From CBDFLA01 sp965248915 (GTDB lineage: Bacteria > Pseudomonadota > Alphaproteobacteria > M2410), in NCBI GenBank assembly GCA_965248915.1, contig OZ252216.1, forward strand, positions 1,240,001 through 1,304,000: 64,000 nucleotides of DNA. The letters run 5' to 3'. The position numbers and the translations under genes are program-made. This document shows, in pieces, positions 8,675-18,423 of the stretch (positions are counted from its first letter, which is position 1; the number at the start of each line of letters is the position of its first letter). The notes under the pieces were generated by a model. That model saw only the letters and a program-made list of their open reading frames with translations. It did not search any database and was not told the DNA's origin.

Positions 8675-10668
8675 TAATGCGCTCCTCCGAAGAACATGAA
8701 GTAAGTGATGAGTGCCGCAACACCGAGGAGCATCGCAAAGGCATAATGATAGAGATAACCGGATTGCAGTTTCACGACACCGCGTGTGGTGCGCAGGACC
8801 GTAGCCGCAATCCCATCAGGACCAAGCCCATCAATGGTCGCACCGTCACCTTTCTTCCAGAGAAACTTACCAATCCTAAATGCTGGACGTACAAAAATGA
8901 AATCGTAAAGTTCGTCGAAGTACCATTTGTTCTTAAACAACTTGATCAACAGGTTGTCACTGGTTTCAATCTGTTCGGCCAGTGCGGGACGTTTGATGTA
9001 ATAGTAGTAGGCAATGCCAAGACCGGTCAGCATGACAACAAACGGAGCCCACACAACGAATTTGACCGTTTCAGCAACATGATGAGCTTCCTCCATCACA
9101 TGATGGGTTTGGCCGTGAATCGGGAAGCTCTCGCCCCAGAAATGTGCGAGGTCGTGCCCCAAGAAACCACCATAAAAAGCCATACCGGCGATCACAGCGC
9201 CAAACCCGAGAATAGCCAACGGGATCAACATGACAGCCGATGATTCATGCACATGGCTCAATGTCTCGTTCGACGCCCTCGAAGATCCATTGAAAGTCAG
9301 GAAGATCAACCGCCAAGAATAAAACGATGTCATCAATGCTGCGATGACACCCATCCAGAAGGCATAGCGACCCGCCGACGTTCCGGCCGCATACGCCATC
9401 TCAATGATCGCGTCTTTCGATACAAATCCAGCAAAGCCAACAGGAGTCCCAAAGATCTTAAACTCTGGAATTCCAACGCCGGTGAGTGCAAGCGTGCCGA
9501 TGATCATGAGGGCCCAGGTTGCGGGGATCAATTTCACGATACCGCCCATTTTGCGCATGTCTTGCTCATTAGACATTGCGTGAATGACCGACCCTGCGCC
9601 AAGGAACAAAAGAGCCTTAAAGAACGCGTGTGTGAAGAGGTGGAACATAGCGACGGGATAGGCAGAGACACCGGCTGCAAAAAACATGTAACCAAGTTGG
9701 GAACATGTAGAGTAAGCGATCACCCGCTTAATATCGGTTTGGAACAAGCCAACAGTTGCTGCAAAGAAAGCAGTTGTCGCCCCGACCACGGTGACAAATG
9801 CAAGGGCCGCGGGTGCTGCCTCGAACATGTAGGACAGTCGGCAGACCATATACACACCAGCCGTCACCATGGTTGCCGCATGGATCAAGGCTGAAACCGG
9901 TGTCGGGCCCTCCATCGCGTCTGGCAACCAGGTATGCAAGAACAGTTGAGCTGATTTGCCCATCGCGCCCATGAACAGGAGCAGGCAAATGGTGGTCATG
10001 GTGTGTACTTCCCAACTCAGGAAGCGAAAGTGATGGTCTTCGAAATGATGTACTTGCTCAAAGACGGCATCGAATTCAACGGTGCCGAAGACAAAGAAGG
10101 TCGCCATGATGCCAAGGGCAAATCCGAAGTCCCCCACCCGGTTAACGACAAAGGCCTTAATGGCGGCGGAGTTCGCTGAGTCCTTCTTGTACCAAAATCC
10201 GATGAGGAGATAAGAAGCAAGGCCCACGCCTTCCCAACCAAAGAACATCTGCAAGAAGTTTGGCGCCGTCACCAATGCCAACATAGCGAAGGTGAAGAGG
10301 GACAAATACGCAAAGAAGCGTGGCCGGTGCGGATCGTGGCTCATATAGCCGACGGAATAAATGTGCACGAGGCAGGAAACCGTGTTCACCACCACAAGCA
10401 TCACCGCAGTGAGTGAATCAATCTTAATCCCCCAAGCAACCTCTAACGCGCCGGAAGTCATCCAGGTAAACAGCGGAACCGTAAAGCTCTCTTGGTTGCC
10501 AGTGACAGAAAAGAAGGCCACCCAAGAGAAGACGCCGACAATGACCATGAAAGTACAGGTCAGCACCTCCGCGGCGCGAGCCCCCCAGGCACGCCCCGCA
10601 GGCATCGCAAGCAATGCCCCGAAGAGAGGCAAGAGAACAATCGCTTGATAAATGAAGTCTCGTGACAT
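8674..10668 (-). CDS. nuoL: NADH-quinone oxidoreductase subunit L
   Basis: Largest antiporter-like subunit of complex I, with the lateral helix that runs along the membrane arm. 664 residues, the usual length. Motifs: WEGVGLASYLLIGFW with the conserved Glu, GKSAQLFLHTWLPDAMEGPTPVSALIHAATMVTAGVY with Lys/His of the proton path, and VIAYSTCSQLGYMF. The C-terminal amphipathic region ends in a last membrane helix (FAMLLGVAALITYFMFF). Its stop overlaps the nuoM start by one base (TAATG); it follows nuoK by about 16 bases. Confidence 0.96.
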   Translation of the reverse strand: MSRDFIYQAIVLLPLFGALLAMPAGRAWGARAAEVLTCTFMVIVGVFSWVAFFSVTGNQESFTVPLFTWMTSGALEVAWGIKIDSLTAVMLVVVNTVSCLVHIYSVGYMSHDPHRPRFFAYLSLFTFAMLALVTAPNFLQMFFGWEGVGLASYLLIGFWYKKDSANSAAIKAFVVNRVGDFGFALGIMATFFVFGTVEFDAVFEQVHHFEDHHFRFLSWEVHTMTTICLLLFMGAMGKSAQLFLHTWLPDAMEGPTPVSALIHAATMVTAGVYMVCRLSYMFEAAPAALAFVTVVGATTAFFAATVGLFQTDIKRVIAYSTCSQLGYMFFAAGVSAYPVAMFHLFTHAFFKALLFLGAGSVIHAMSNEQDMRKMGGIVKLIPATWALMIIGTLALTGVGIPEFKIFGTPVGFAGFVSKDAIIEMAYAAGTSAGRYAFWMGVIAALMTSFYSWRLIFLTFNGSSRASNETLSHVHESSAVMLIPLAILGFGAVIAGMAFYGGFLGHDLAHFWGESFPIHGQTHHVMEEAHHVAETVKFVVWAPFVVMLTGLGIAYYYYIKRPALAEQIETSDNLLIKLFKNKWYFDELYDFIFVRPAFRIGKFLWKKGDGATIDGLGPDGIAATVLRTTRGVVKLQSGYLYHYAFAMLLGVAALITYFMFFGGAH

Positions 10669-10684
10669 TGAGAGACTGCCCTTC

Positions 10685-10993
10685 CTAACCCTTCATGAGA
10701 TTGATGCCCTCGACGTCGATATTGCCGCGGTTGCGCGAATAAACGACGAGGATTGCAAGACCGATGGCTGCTTCCGCAGCAGCGACCGTCAGCACGAACA
10801 TGGCGAACACTTGGCCAACCAAATCACCAAGGAACGCAGAAAACGCTACCAGATTTATGTTTACAGCAAGCAACATGAGCTCAATGGACATCAAGATGAC
10901 GATGACGTTCTTCCGATTTAGAAAGATACCCAGGATCCCTAACGTGAAGAGGATGGCCGCGACCGTCAGATAGTGTGCAAGACCAATTTCCAT
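10685..10993 (-). CDS. nuoK: NADH-quinone oxidoreductase subunit K
   Basis: Small membrane subunit of complex I (homologue of ND4L). 102 residues with three membrane helices. Conserved acidic residues sit inside helices 2 and 3: MSIELMLLAVNI and TVAAAEAAIGLAI. The ATG at 10991-10993 (MEIGLAHYLTV) is preceded by GAGGAAA and gives the family length; a longer frame upstream is not conserved. Ten bases follow the nuoJ stop. Confidence 0.96.
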   Translation of the reverse strand: MEIGLAHYLTVAAILFTLGILGIFLNRKNVIVILMSIELMLLAVNINLVAFSAFLGDLVGQVFAMFVLTVAAAEAAIGLAILVVYSRNRGNIDVEGINLMKG

Positions 10994-11003
10994 GACTATT
11001 TCC

Positions 11004-11618
11004 TCACAATCCTTGACCAGGTTTGATGTCGACCATTTCAATCGCATCTTCTGGGTGACGGTTTATTTGATCCGCGATGACTTGGCGCCTCACATTGTCC
11101 CGCTTGCGCAATGTCAATACAATCGCACCAATCATTGCGACAAGAAGGACCATGCCGGAGGTCTGGAACATCAAGAAGTAATCAGTGTAGATGAGCTGAC
11201 CGAGCGCTTCAGTATTGCTGACCTCGTTCATATCAGGCGTCGGGTGTTGAACCTGTTCAGGCAATGCGTTTTGCGCACTTCGGGCCCCAAGGGCCAGGAT
11301 CAATTCAAAGAGTAAGATCACACCCACAGTGGCCCCTGCCGGTAAGTTTTGCATCATGCCTTGTCTGAGTTCAACGAAGTCGACATCGAGCATCATGACA
11401 ACAAAGAGGAACAACACCATCACCGCGCCCACATAGACCACGACCAACAGCATGGCGAGGAACTCCGCCCCGATCAGGACAAAAAGGCCCGCCGAAGAGA
11501 AGAATGCCAAGATGAGATAAAGTACCGAGTGCACTGGATTTCGCGCAGAAATCACCATGAACCCGGCAGCTACAGCCACCCCGGCGAAAATGTAAAAGGC
11601 GATCGTTGTCCAAATCAT
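11004..11618 (-). CDS. nuoJ: NADH-quinone oxidoreductase subunit J
   Basis: Membrane subunit of complex I (ND6 homologue). 204 residues, five predicted helices. The conserved helix-3 stretch EFLAMLLVVVYVGAVMVLFLFVVMML, with its glycine-containing pi-bulge, links quinone-site changes to the proton channels. The polar C-terminal tail (RKRDNVRRQVIADQINRHPE) is longer than in E. coli but common in alphaproteobacteria. Confidence 0.95.
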   Translation of the reverse strand: MIWTTIAFYIFAGVAVAAGFMVISARNPVHSVLYLILAFFSSAGLFVLIGAEFLAMLLVVVYVGAVMVLFLFVVMMLDVDFVELRQGMMQNLPAGATVGVILLFELILALGARSAQNALPEQVQHPTPDMNEVSNTEALGQLIYTDYFLMFQTSGMVLLVAMIGAIVLTLRKRDNVRRQVIADQINRHPEDAIEMVDIKPGQGL

Positions 11619-11651
11619 GTCACGTCGTCTCTCTTATCGGTCAAACACGCC

Positions 11652-12140
11652 CTAACGGTAAGGAGCGTCCAATTCAATGTTCTTGGCGATTTCCCGCTCC
11701 CAGCGGTCGCCGTTATCCAAAAGCTTTTCTTTGTCGTAGAAGAGTTCTTCACGGGTTTCCGTGGCGAACTCAAAGTTTGGTCCCATGACAACCGCGTCCA
11801 CCGGGCAGGCTTCTTGGCAGAAACCGCAATAGATGCACTTAGTCATGTCGATGTCATAACGGGTGGTTCGACGGCTATCATCTTCACGTGGCTCTGCTTC
11901 GATCGTGATGGCCAGAGCAGGACAAACCGCTTCACAGAGTTTGCACGCAATGCACCGTTCTTCCCCATTGGGATACCGACGCAACGCATGTTCACCGCGA
12001 AAGCGTGGTGATAAGGGTCCCTTCTCAAACGGGTAGTTCACAGTCATTTTGGGCCGGAAGAAGTATCGCATTGCCAATATGAACGCAGAGACAAATTCCA
12101 TCAGGAAGAAGGCGCGTATGGTTCTAACTACATTGCTCAT
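11652..12140 (-). CDS. nuoI: NADH-quinone oxidoreductase subunit I
   Basis: Peripheral-arm subunit carrying two [4Fe-4S] clusters (N6a, N6b) that pass electrons from NuoG toward NuoB. 162 residues. Two ferredoxin motifs are intact: Cys63-66-69-73 (CIACKLCEAVCP) and Cys102-105-108-112 (CIYCGFCQEACP). The N-terminal helix lies along the membrane. It starts about 10 bases after nuoH and 33 bases before nuoJ. Confidence 0.97.
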   Translation of the reverse strand: MSNVVRTIRAFFLMEFVSAFILAMRYFFRPKMTVNYPFEKGPLSPRFRGEHALRRYPNGEERCIACKLCEAVCPALAITIEAEPREDDSRRTTRYDIDMTKCIYCGFCQEACPVDAVVMGPNFEFATETREELFYDKEKLLDNGDRWEREIAKNIELDAPYR

Positions 12141-12150
12141 ATCACCCTCC

Positions 12151-13206
12151 TCAATTCAGTATCGGTGCAAGTGGTGTGAACGTGGCAATTGCAGAAATCA
12201 ACACGACCCAGCCAAGTGACAATGGTAAGAATATTTTCCAACCCAAACGCATGAGTTGGTCGTAGCGATACCTAGGTACCATCGCCTTGACCATCGCGAA
12301 CATGAAGAAGAAGGCGCAGATTTTAATCAGGAACCAAATGGGGCCTGGGATAAAGTCAAGGAACGCAAATGGCGGCAACCACCCACCAAAGAAAAGAATG
12401 GTCATCATGGCGCACATGAGCACGATGTTGAGGTATTCTCCAATCATGTAAAGCAAATAGGCCGTCGATGAATATTCGACCTGATACCCAGCCACGAGCT
12501 CTGATTCCGCTTCTGCCAAATCAAATGGCGGACGGTTTGTCTCTGCCAGAGCAGAAATAAAGAAGACCACGAACATTGGGAAGAGCGGTGTTGCAAAGAA
12601 CCACCATCCCTCTTGTGCTCGTACGATGTCAGAAAGATTTAGCGACCCGGCCCAAAGAAGGACCGTGACAATGACGAACCCAATGGACACTTCGTAGGAG
12701 ACCATTTGAGCCGCAGATCGCAATCCACCAAGGAACGGATATTTCGAATTGGAGGCCCAACCGCCCATGATGATGCCGTACACCCCGAGCGAGGAAATCG
12801 CAAAGATGTAAAGAATGCCCACATTAATGTCGGACAGAACCCAACCATCGCCTACAGGCACCACGGCCCAAGCCGCCGCGGCCAAGATAAAGGTAATCAA
12901 CGGGGCCAGCAGATAGACGCCTTTGTTGGCCCCGGCCGGTATCACCAGTTCCTTGAAGATAAACTTGAAGAAGTCTGCGAACGACTGCAGCAACCCAAAG
13001 GGTCCCACCACATTCGGTCCGCGCCGCAGCATGACCGCCGCCCAGATCTTCCGATCTGCCAAAAGAAGGAACGCAAGCGCCACCAGCAGACTGACAAGCA
13101 AGGCCAAGACGAACACGACTGTCTCAATACCAATCGCTAGCCATCCAGGGATGAGCGAGAAACTGACAAGCCAGTCGTAAAATTGTTGAGAAATCGACTT
13201 ATCCAT
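12151..13206 (-). CDS. nuoH: NADH-quinone oxidoreductase subunit H
   Basis: Membrane subunit (ND1 homologue) that forms much of the quinone-binding chamber. 351 residues with eight or more helices. Motifs: RRGPNVVGPFGLLQSFADFFKF and the acidic quinone-channel segment ALAETNRPPFDLAEAESELVAGYQVEYSS, plus the C-terminal RYRYDQLMRLGWK. I use the ATG at 13204-13206 (MDKSISQQF), which overlaps the nuoG stop by eight bases (ATGGATAA). An in-frame start seven residues earlier, at 13227, is less likely. Confidence 0.96.
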   Translation of the reverse strand: MDKSISQQFYDWLVSFSLIPGWLAIGIETVVFVLALLVSLLVALAFLLLADRKIWAAVMLRRGPNVVGPFGLLQSFADFFKFIFKELVIPAGANKGVYLLAPLITFILAAAAWAVVPVGDGWVLSDINVGILYIFAISSLGVYGIIMGGWASNSKYPFLGGLRSAAQMVSYEVSIGFVIVTVLLWAGSLNLSDIVRAQEGWWFFATPLFPMFVVFFISALAETNRPPFDLAEAESELVAGYQVEYSSTAYLLYMIGEYLNIVLMCAMMTILFFGGWLPPFAFLDFIPGPIWFLIKICAFFFMFAMVKAMVPRYRYDQLMRLGWKIFLPLSLGWVVLISAIATFTPLAPILN

Positions 13207-15274
13207 CGGTGCCGGTCGCTCCCTCATTTTCCGATTTCACAAAAGTTCGCGAACATTCAGCCATGGTGTGCGACGCCCGTGCAATCGGATTACTCAAGAA
13301 GAAATCATTGATTGGAGAGCCGAAAGCAGCACCATCAATGGGTCCCACTGCGCCAACCTCGCCAAGATCTATCTCAGCACCGTGAGCGACTTGATCCCAT
13401 TCCGCAAAGGTCGGGCAAGCCTCAAACAATTCGCGGCGGAGACCTTCAAGAGTATCGAACGGCAATGATTTTCCAAGCGCACCGGAAAGGGCACGGACAA
13501 TCGTCCAGTCTTCTCGGGCATCGCCGGGTGGGAACACGACGCGTCTGCCTCGTTGAACCCGGCCTTCGGTGTTCACCCAAAGTGCGTTCTTTTCGGTATA
13601 AGCCGAGCCTGGCAAGATTACGTCGGCAACATGCGCGCCAGCGTCACCATGTGATCCTTGATAGATCACAAAAGCCTTCTCGAGCGCAGATGTGTCGATT
13701 TCATCAGCCCCAAGCAAATAGACCACTTCGATGTCGCCGCCTTGCACGCCGGTCAGAATATCGCAAACCGCTTTTCCGCCTTCGCCTGGAACAAATCCAA
13801 GATCGAGACCTGCAATTGTAGCAGGCGCGCTATGAAGAATATTGAAGCCGTTCCAGTCCGGTTTAACCAGTCCACAAGTCTCGGCAACACGAGCGCAAGC
13901 AGCAAGAACAGCCGCACCGTCTCGGCGGGCGACAGCCCCCTGCCCCACAATCATCATGGGGCGTTCGGCAGATTTCAAGACTTCAAGGAATGAGATTGAA
14001 CCAGAAGCCAAGCCCTCAAGACTTTCCGCTCCGGCACCGATGTGCTCAACATCATAAGTCAAGTCAGCGCGCTCACCGATACTCGCCACACGAAAACCGC
14101 CTTCAATCCAACGCTTGCGAATGCGTGCGTTGAGGATGGGTGCTTCTGTTCGCGGATTGCTTCCTACCAATAGCAGGGCATCTGCGTCTTCAATGCCTGC
14201 AATTGTGGTATTGAACAGATAGGAAGATCGCTCGCCGCCCAGCGGTGCCCCATTTTGTCGGCAATCAATATTGCTGCTTCCAAGAGCACTCATCAATCCC
14301 TTCAAGGCAAACATACTCTCGGTGCAGGCCATATCACCAGCAATCGCCGCGATCTTTTGACCCGGCAGGCCGCCTACTTTTTCGCTGATAGCCTTAAAGG
14401 CTTCCGACCAAGAGGCAGGTTTGAGTTTGCCATCCACGCGAACATACGGCTGATCCAGACGTTGTCGTTTCAAGCCATCCCAAACATAACGTGTTTTGTC
14501 CGAGATCCATTCTTCGTTCACGTCTTCATGCACACGTGGCAGTATTCGCATCACTTCACGACCCCGTGAATCGACCCGGATGTTTGAGCCAACCGCATCC
14601 ATCACGTCGATGGTTTCGGTCTTGTTGAGCTCCCAAGGACGTGCCGCAAAAGCATAAGGTTTAGACGTCAAGGCGCCCACTGGGCAGAGATCAATCACAT
14701 TGCCCGACAATTCGGACGCAACTGCTTTTTCAAGATAGGTTGTGATTTCCGCATCTTCGCCGCGACCGATAAGCCCCATGTCTGTTACACCAGCGACTTC
14801 CGTCGTAAAACGCACACAACGGGTGCAGTGAATGCAGCGGTTCATGATCGTCTTGATCAAAGGACCCATGTTCTTGTCATCGACAGCCCGCTTGTTTTCA
14901 TCGAAGCGGTTTTTGTCGATGCCATAGGCCATGGCTTGGTCTTGCAAATCGCATTCACCACCCTGGTCGCAAATGGGGCAATCAAGGGGGTGATTGATCA
15001 ACAAGAACTCAAGGACACCCTCCCTCGCCTTTTTGACCATCGGAGTATCCGTGTGGATTTTCATGTCGGGTGCGCAAGGCATGGCGCAGCTTGCAGCCGG
15101 CTTGGGCGGACCACCTTCAATCTCTACCAAGCACATGCGGCAATTTCCAGCCACACTCAGACGCTCGTGGTAACAGAACCGCGGTATTTCTTTGCCCGCG
15201 ATTTCACACACCTGAAGCACCGTCATGCCAGGATCAAATTCTACTTCAATGCCATCAACTGTTGCTACTGGCAT
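13199..15274 (-). CDS. nuoG: NADH-quinone oxidoreductase subunit G
   Basis: Iron-sulfur subunit of the peripheral arm, from the molybdopterin oxidoreductase superfamily but without a cofactor. 691 residues. The N-terminal [2Fe-2S] domain uses Cys34, 45, 48 and 63; a His/Cys motif (HPLDCPICDQGGECDLQDQA) binds N5; NRCIHCTRC with DLCPVGALTSKP binds N4. The remaining two thirds is the degenerate molybdopterin-type fold. The stop overlaps the nuoH start, and only 4 bases separate it from nuoF. Confidence 0.97.
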   Translation of the reverse strand: MPVATVDGIEVEFDPGMTVLQVCEIAGKEIPRFCYHERLSVAGNCRMCLVEIEGGPPKPAASCAMPCAPDMKIHTDTPMVKKAREGVLEFLLINHPLDCPICDQGGECDLQDQAMAYGIDKNRFDENKRAVDDKNMGPLIKTIMNRCIHCTRCVRFTTEVAGVTDMGLIGRGEDAEITTYLEKAVASELSGNVIDLCPVGALTSKPYAFAARPWELNKTETIDVMDAVGSNIRVDSRGREVMRILPRVHEDVNEEWISDKTRYVWDGLKRQRLDQPYVRVDGKLKPASWSEAFKAISEKVGGLPGQKIAAIAGDMACTESMFALKGLMSALGSSNIDCRQNGAPLGGERSSYLFNTTIAGIEDADALLLVGSNPRTEAPILNARIRKRWIEGGFRVASIGERADLTYDVEHIGAGAESLEGLASGSISFLEVLKSAERPMMIVGQGAVARRDGAAVLAACARVAETCGLVKPDWNGFNILHSAPATIAGLDLGFVPGEGGKAVCDILTGVQGGDIEVVYLLGADEIDTSALEKAFVIYQGSHGDAGAHVADVILPGSAYTEKNALWVNTEGRVQRGRRVVFPPGDAREDWTIVRALSGALGKSLPFDTLEGLRRELFEACPTFAEWDQVAHGAEIDLGEVGAVGPIDGAAFGSPINDFFLSNPIARASHTMAECSRTFVKSENEGATGTDG

Positions 15275-15278
15275 GCCC

Positions 15279-16568
15279 TTACTCCGCTGCTACCGTTGAA
15301 CGATTGGATTGATACTCTTCAATCCGACGTTCGAGTTCCGGACGGAAATGTCTAATAAGTCCTTGGATCGGCCAGGCGGCCGCATCACCCAATGCACAGA
15401 TCGTATGACCTTCGACCTGTTTGGTGACATCAAGGAGATCGTCAATTTCTGACTTGTTGGCTTCACCTCGAACGAGCCGTTCCATAACGCGCCACATCCA
15501 ACCCGTGCCTTCACGGCAAGGAGTACATTGTCCACAAGATTCATGCTTGTAGAAGTAGGCCAACCGCGCGATCGCTTTGACGATGTCGGTCGACTTGTCC
15601 ATGACGATGACAGCAGCCGTGCCAAGACCCGATTGAACGCCTTTCAACGAGTCAAAATCCATCAGCACATTGTCACAAATCTCTTTTGGGATGAGCGGCA
15701 CTGAAGATCCGCCAGGAATGACGGCCAACAGATTATCCCAACCCCCTCTTACGCCTCCTGCATGCAGCTCAATAAGCTCGCGCAAGGGGATGCCCATCTC
15801 TTCTTCGACGTTGCAAGGGTTGTTCACATGGCCAGAAATCGAAAAGATCTTGGTCCCTGTATTGCCGGGCCGACCCAAACCGTCAAACCAAGACGATCCG
15901 CGCCTCAGGATGGTCGGCGCAACCGCGATGCTCTCAACATTATTGACCGTCGTTGGCGCACCATAAAGGCCAACATTGGCAGGGAAAGGAGGCTTCAGAC
16001 GAGGCTGTCCCTTTTTCCCTTCCAGACTTTCCAGAAGTGCGGTTTCTTCTCCGCAAATGTAAGCACCAGCGCCATGATGAAGGTAGACATCAAAGTCCCA
16101 ACCGGATCCGGCGGCATTCTTGCCCAACAGTCCGGTGGCATAGGCCTCGTCCACAGCTACCTGCAAACGCTCGCGCACTTCAATGTATTCTCCGCGCAAA
16201 TAGATGTAACAAACCGTGGCGCTCATCGCGAAACCGGCAACCAAACATCCTTCAAGCAGAATGTGTGGATCATTCCTCATGATCTCGCGGTCTTTGCACG
16301 TGCCCGGTTCAGATTCATCGGCATTAACAACCAAGTACTGTTGTGCGCCCGTATCTTTGGGCATGAAGGACCATTTAAGGCCTGTCGGGAAGCCCGCTCC
16401 GCCGCGTCCGCGAAGCCCAGACGCTTTAACCTCGTCAATAATCCAATCACGACCCTTTTGGATCATCTCCGCCGTACCATTCCAGGCACCGCGCGCACGT
16501 GCACCGTCCAATCGCCAATCGTGATGGCCATAGAGATTTGTGAAGATGCGGTCTTTATCCTGCAGCAT
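15279..16568 (-). CDS. nuoF: NADH-quinone oxidoreductase subunit F
   Basis: NADH-oxidising flavoprotein of complex I. 429 residues. The Gly-rich NADH/FMN motifs are visible: GLRGRGGAGFPTGLKWSFMP and ICGEETALLESLEGKKGQPR. The N3 [4Fe-4S] ligands are ESCGQCTPCREG near residue 350 and HTICALGDAAAWP later. The ATG shares its A with the nuoE stop (TGATG), so the two chains are translationally coupled, matching their direct contact in the enzyme. Confidence 0.97.
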   Translation of the reverse strand: MLQDKDRIFTNLYGHHDWRLDGARARGAWNGTAEMIQKGRDWIIDEVKASGLRGRGGAGFPTGLKWSFMPKDTGAQQYLVVNADESEPGTCKDREIMRNDPHILLEGCLVAGFAMSATVCYIYLRGEYIEVRERLQVAVDEAYATGLLGKNAAGSGWDFDVYLHHGAGAYICGEETALLESLEGKKGQPRLKPPFPANVGLYGAPTTVNNVESIAVAPTILRRGSSWFDGLGRPGNTGTKIFSISGHVNNPCNVEEEMGIPLRELIELHAGGVRGGWDNLLAVIPGGSSVPLIPKEICDNVLMDFDSLKGVQSGLGTAAVIVMDKSTDIVKAIARLAYFYKHESCGQCTPCREGTGWMWRVMERLVRGEANKSEIDDLLDVTKQVEGHTICALGDAAAWPIQGLIRHFRPELERRIEEYQSNRSTVAAE

Positions 16569-17203
16569 CAGACGTCCCCACCTTTTGGTTCGCCCGAGTA
16601 AAGGCTCTCGTCGGTCAGACTCGTCGGTTCGCCATATGGTTCTGAACTCGTCCGACCCTTTTGTGATCCGCGCTTCACGTCTTCGCCCTTGGCCAACTTA
16701 TCAAGTAAGGCTTCCATGGCCATATCATCGAGATCTTCAAAATAGTGGTCGTTGATCTGGGCCATGGGCGCATTTGAACAAGCCCCAAGGCATTCAACTT
16801 CCATCCAAGAGAATTTGCCGTCTTTTGAAACTTCGAACTGCTTTTCTGCAATCTTGCGCTTGCACACTTTGACAATATCGTCAGATCCGCGAAGCCAGCA
16901 AGGCGTGGTTGTACAAACTTGAACGAGGTGCTCGCCGACCGGTTGCAAATTGAACATCGTGTAAAAAGTCGCGACTTCGTAAACCCGAATATACGGCATA
17001 TCGAGAAATTCGCCGACATAGCGAATGACCGGCTCGCTGACCCAGCCATTTTGCTTTTGCGCGCGCCAAAGGAACGGGGTGACCGCACTTTGCTGGCGAT
17101 CTTTCGGGTATTTCTTCAGTTGCTCTTTTGCCCACGCAAGATTGTCTTCCGAGAACTGGAAGTCTTCCGTCGGTTGATCTGGCGCAAGTCGTCTTACCGC
17201 CAT
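16568..17203 (-). CDS. nuoE: NADH-quinone oxidoreductase subunit E
   Basis: Thioredoxin-like subunit carrying the off-path [2Fe-2S] cluster N1a. 211 residues. Cluster ligands are Cys97, Cys102, Cys138 and Cys142 (VCTTTPC and ECLGAC). After about residue 165 there is a polar tail (KGEDVKRGSQKGRTSSEPYG and beyond) not present in E. coli; such tails are common in alphaproteobacterial NuoE. It starts 38 bases after nuoD. Confidence 0.96.
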   Translation of the reverse strand: MAVRRLAPDQPTEDFQFSEDNLAWAKEQLKKYPKDRQQSAVTPFLWRAQKQNGWVSEPVIRYVGEFLDMPYIRVYEVATFYTMFNLQPVGEHLVQVCTTTPCWLRGSDDIVKVCKRKIAEKQFEVSKDGKFSWMEVECLGACSNAPMAQINDHYFEDLDDMAMEALLDKLAKGEDVKRGSQKGRTSSEPYGEPTSLTDESLYSGEPKGGDV

Positions 17204-17241
17204 GTCTAATCCTTCAACTCTGTACGCGAACTTCTGCGTAC

Positions 17242-18420
17242 CTATCTATCAATCTCACCAAACACAAAATCCAAAGTGCCCAAGATGGCAGCGACATCTG
17301 CCAACAAGTGCCCCCGTGACATGAAGTCAACGGCTTGCAGATGCGCATATCCAGGCGCGCGAATTTTGCAGCGATATGGTTTGTTCGTCCCGTCCGAAAC
17401 CAAATAGACACCAAACTCACCTTTTGGCGCCTCGACGGTTGCATAGACCTCACCCTCAGGCACTCGGTAACCTTCCGTGTGCAACTTAAAGTGATGGATG
17501 AGGGCTTCCATGGATGACTTCATCTCACCACGCTTGGGCGGCACTACTTTACCGTCTGTGGCGGATACCGGTCCGTCAGGCAGCTTCTCGATGCATTGGC
17601 GCATGATCTTCACGCTTTCGCGCATTTCTTCCATGCGACACAAATAGCGATCGTAACAGTCCCCGTTCTTTCCAATCGGAATTTGGAAGTCGAGTTCGTT
17701 GTAACACTCATAAGGCTGAGAGCGCCTAAGATCCCAAGCAGCCCCCGATCCTCTCAGCATGACGCCAGAAAAACCGCGAGCCATGGCGTCTTCTTGGGTA
17801 ATGACTCCAATGTCGACGTTTCGTTGCTTAAAGATCCGGTTTTCAGTCAACAGACCTTCGATGTCATCCAACACTCTTGGAAATGTGTCGCAGAACATCA
17901 AGATGTCATCTGTCAGGCCTTTCGGAAGATCCTGATGTACACCACCTGGACGGATGTAGGCCGCGTGAAAACGCGCGCCACACACTCTTTCATAAAAGAT
18001 GAGAAGTTTTTCACGCTCCTCGTACCCCCAAAGTGGGGGCGTCAAGGCACCCACATCCAGCGCCTGCGCCGTGACATTTAGAAGGTGGTTGAGTATGCGT
18101 CCAATTTCACAATAGAGAACTCGGATGTATTGCGCCCTTCTCGGTATTTCCAAATCGAGCAACTTCTCGATTGCCAGCGAGAAGCAGTGCTCCTGGTTCA
18201 TCGGCGCCACATAGTCCAAACGATCAAAGTAAGGCAGTGCCTGAAGATAGGTCTTGTGCTCTATCAGCTTTTCAGTTCCCCGATGGAGCAATCCAATGTG
18301 AGGATCTGCACGTTCAACAATCTCGCCGTCGAGTTCCAACACCAAACGTAAGACTCCGTGAGCGGCTGGGTGTTGCGGACCAAAATTGATGTTGAAATTT
18401 CTAATCGGGGTTTCGGCCAT
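17242..18420 (-). CDS. nuoD: NADH-quinone oxidoreductase subunit D
   Basis: The 49-kDa-type subunit that forms the quinone headgroup site with NuoB. 392 residues, related to NiFe-hydrogenase large subunits but lacking the Ni ligands. Motifs: FGPQHPAAHGVLRLVLELDGE (with the quinone-site His), HRGTEKLIEHKTYLQALPYFDRLDYV, and C-terminal IRAPGYAHLQAVDFMSRGH and DFVFGEIDR. nuoC and nuoD are separate genes here, unlike the fused gene of E. coli; the gap is three bases. Confidence 0.97.
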   Translation of the reverse strand: MAETPIRNFNINFGPQHPAAHGVLRLVLELDGEIVERADPHIGLLHRGTEKLIEHKTYLQALPYFDRLDYVAPMNQEHCFSLAIEKLLDLEIPRRAQYIRVLYCEIGRILNHLLNVTAQALDVGALTPPLWGYEEREKLLIFYERVCGARFHAAYIRPGGVHQDLPKGLTDDILMFCDTFPRVLDDIEGLLTENRIFKQRNVDIGVITQEDAMARGFSGVMLRGSGAAWDLRRSQPYECYNELDFQIPIGKNGDCYDRYLCRMEEMRESVKIMRQCIEKLPDGPVSATDGKVVPPKRGEMKSSMEALIHHFKLHTEGYRVPEGEVYATVEAPKGEFGVYLVSDGTNKPYRCKIRAPGYAHLQAVDFMSRGHLLADVAAILGTLDFVFGEIDR

Positions 18421-18423
18421 GAC

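Noticed and set aside
9247..9894. 215-codon plus-strand open frame inside nuoL
   Set aside because: Antisense to nuoL, unusual composition rich in His, Cys and Arg, no ribosome site or recognisable motif.
15762..16601. 279-codon plus-strand open frame across nuoF
   Set aside because: Entirely antisense to nuoF, whose protein is fully conserved; no independent support.
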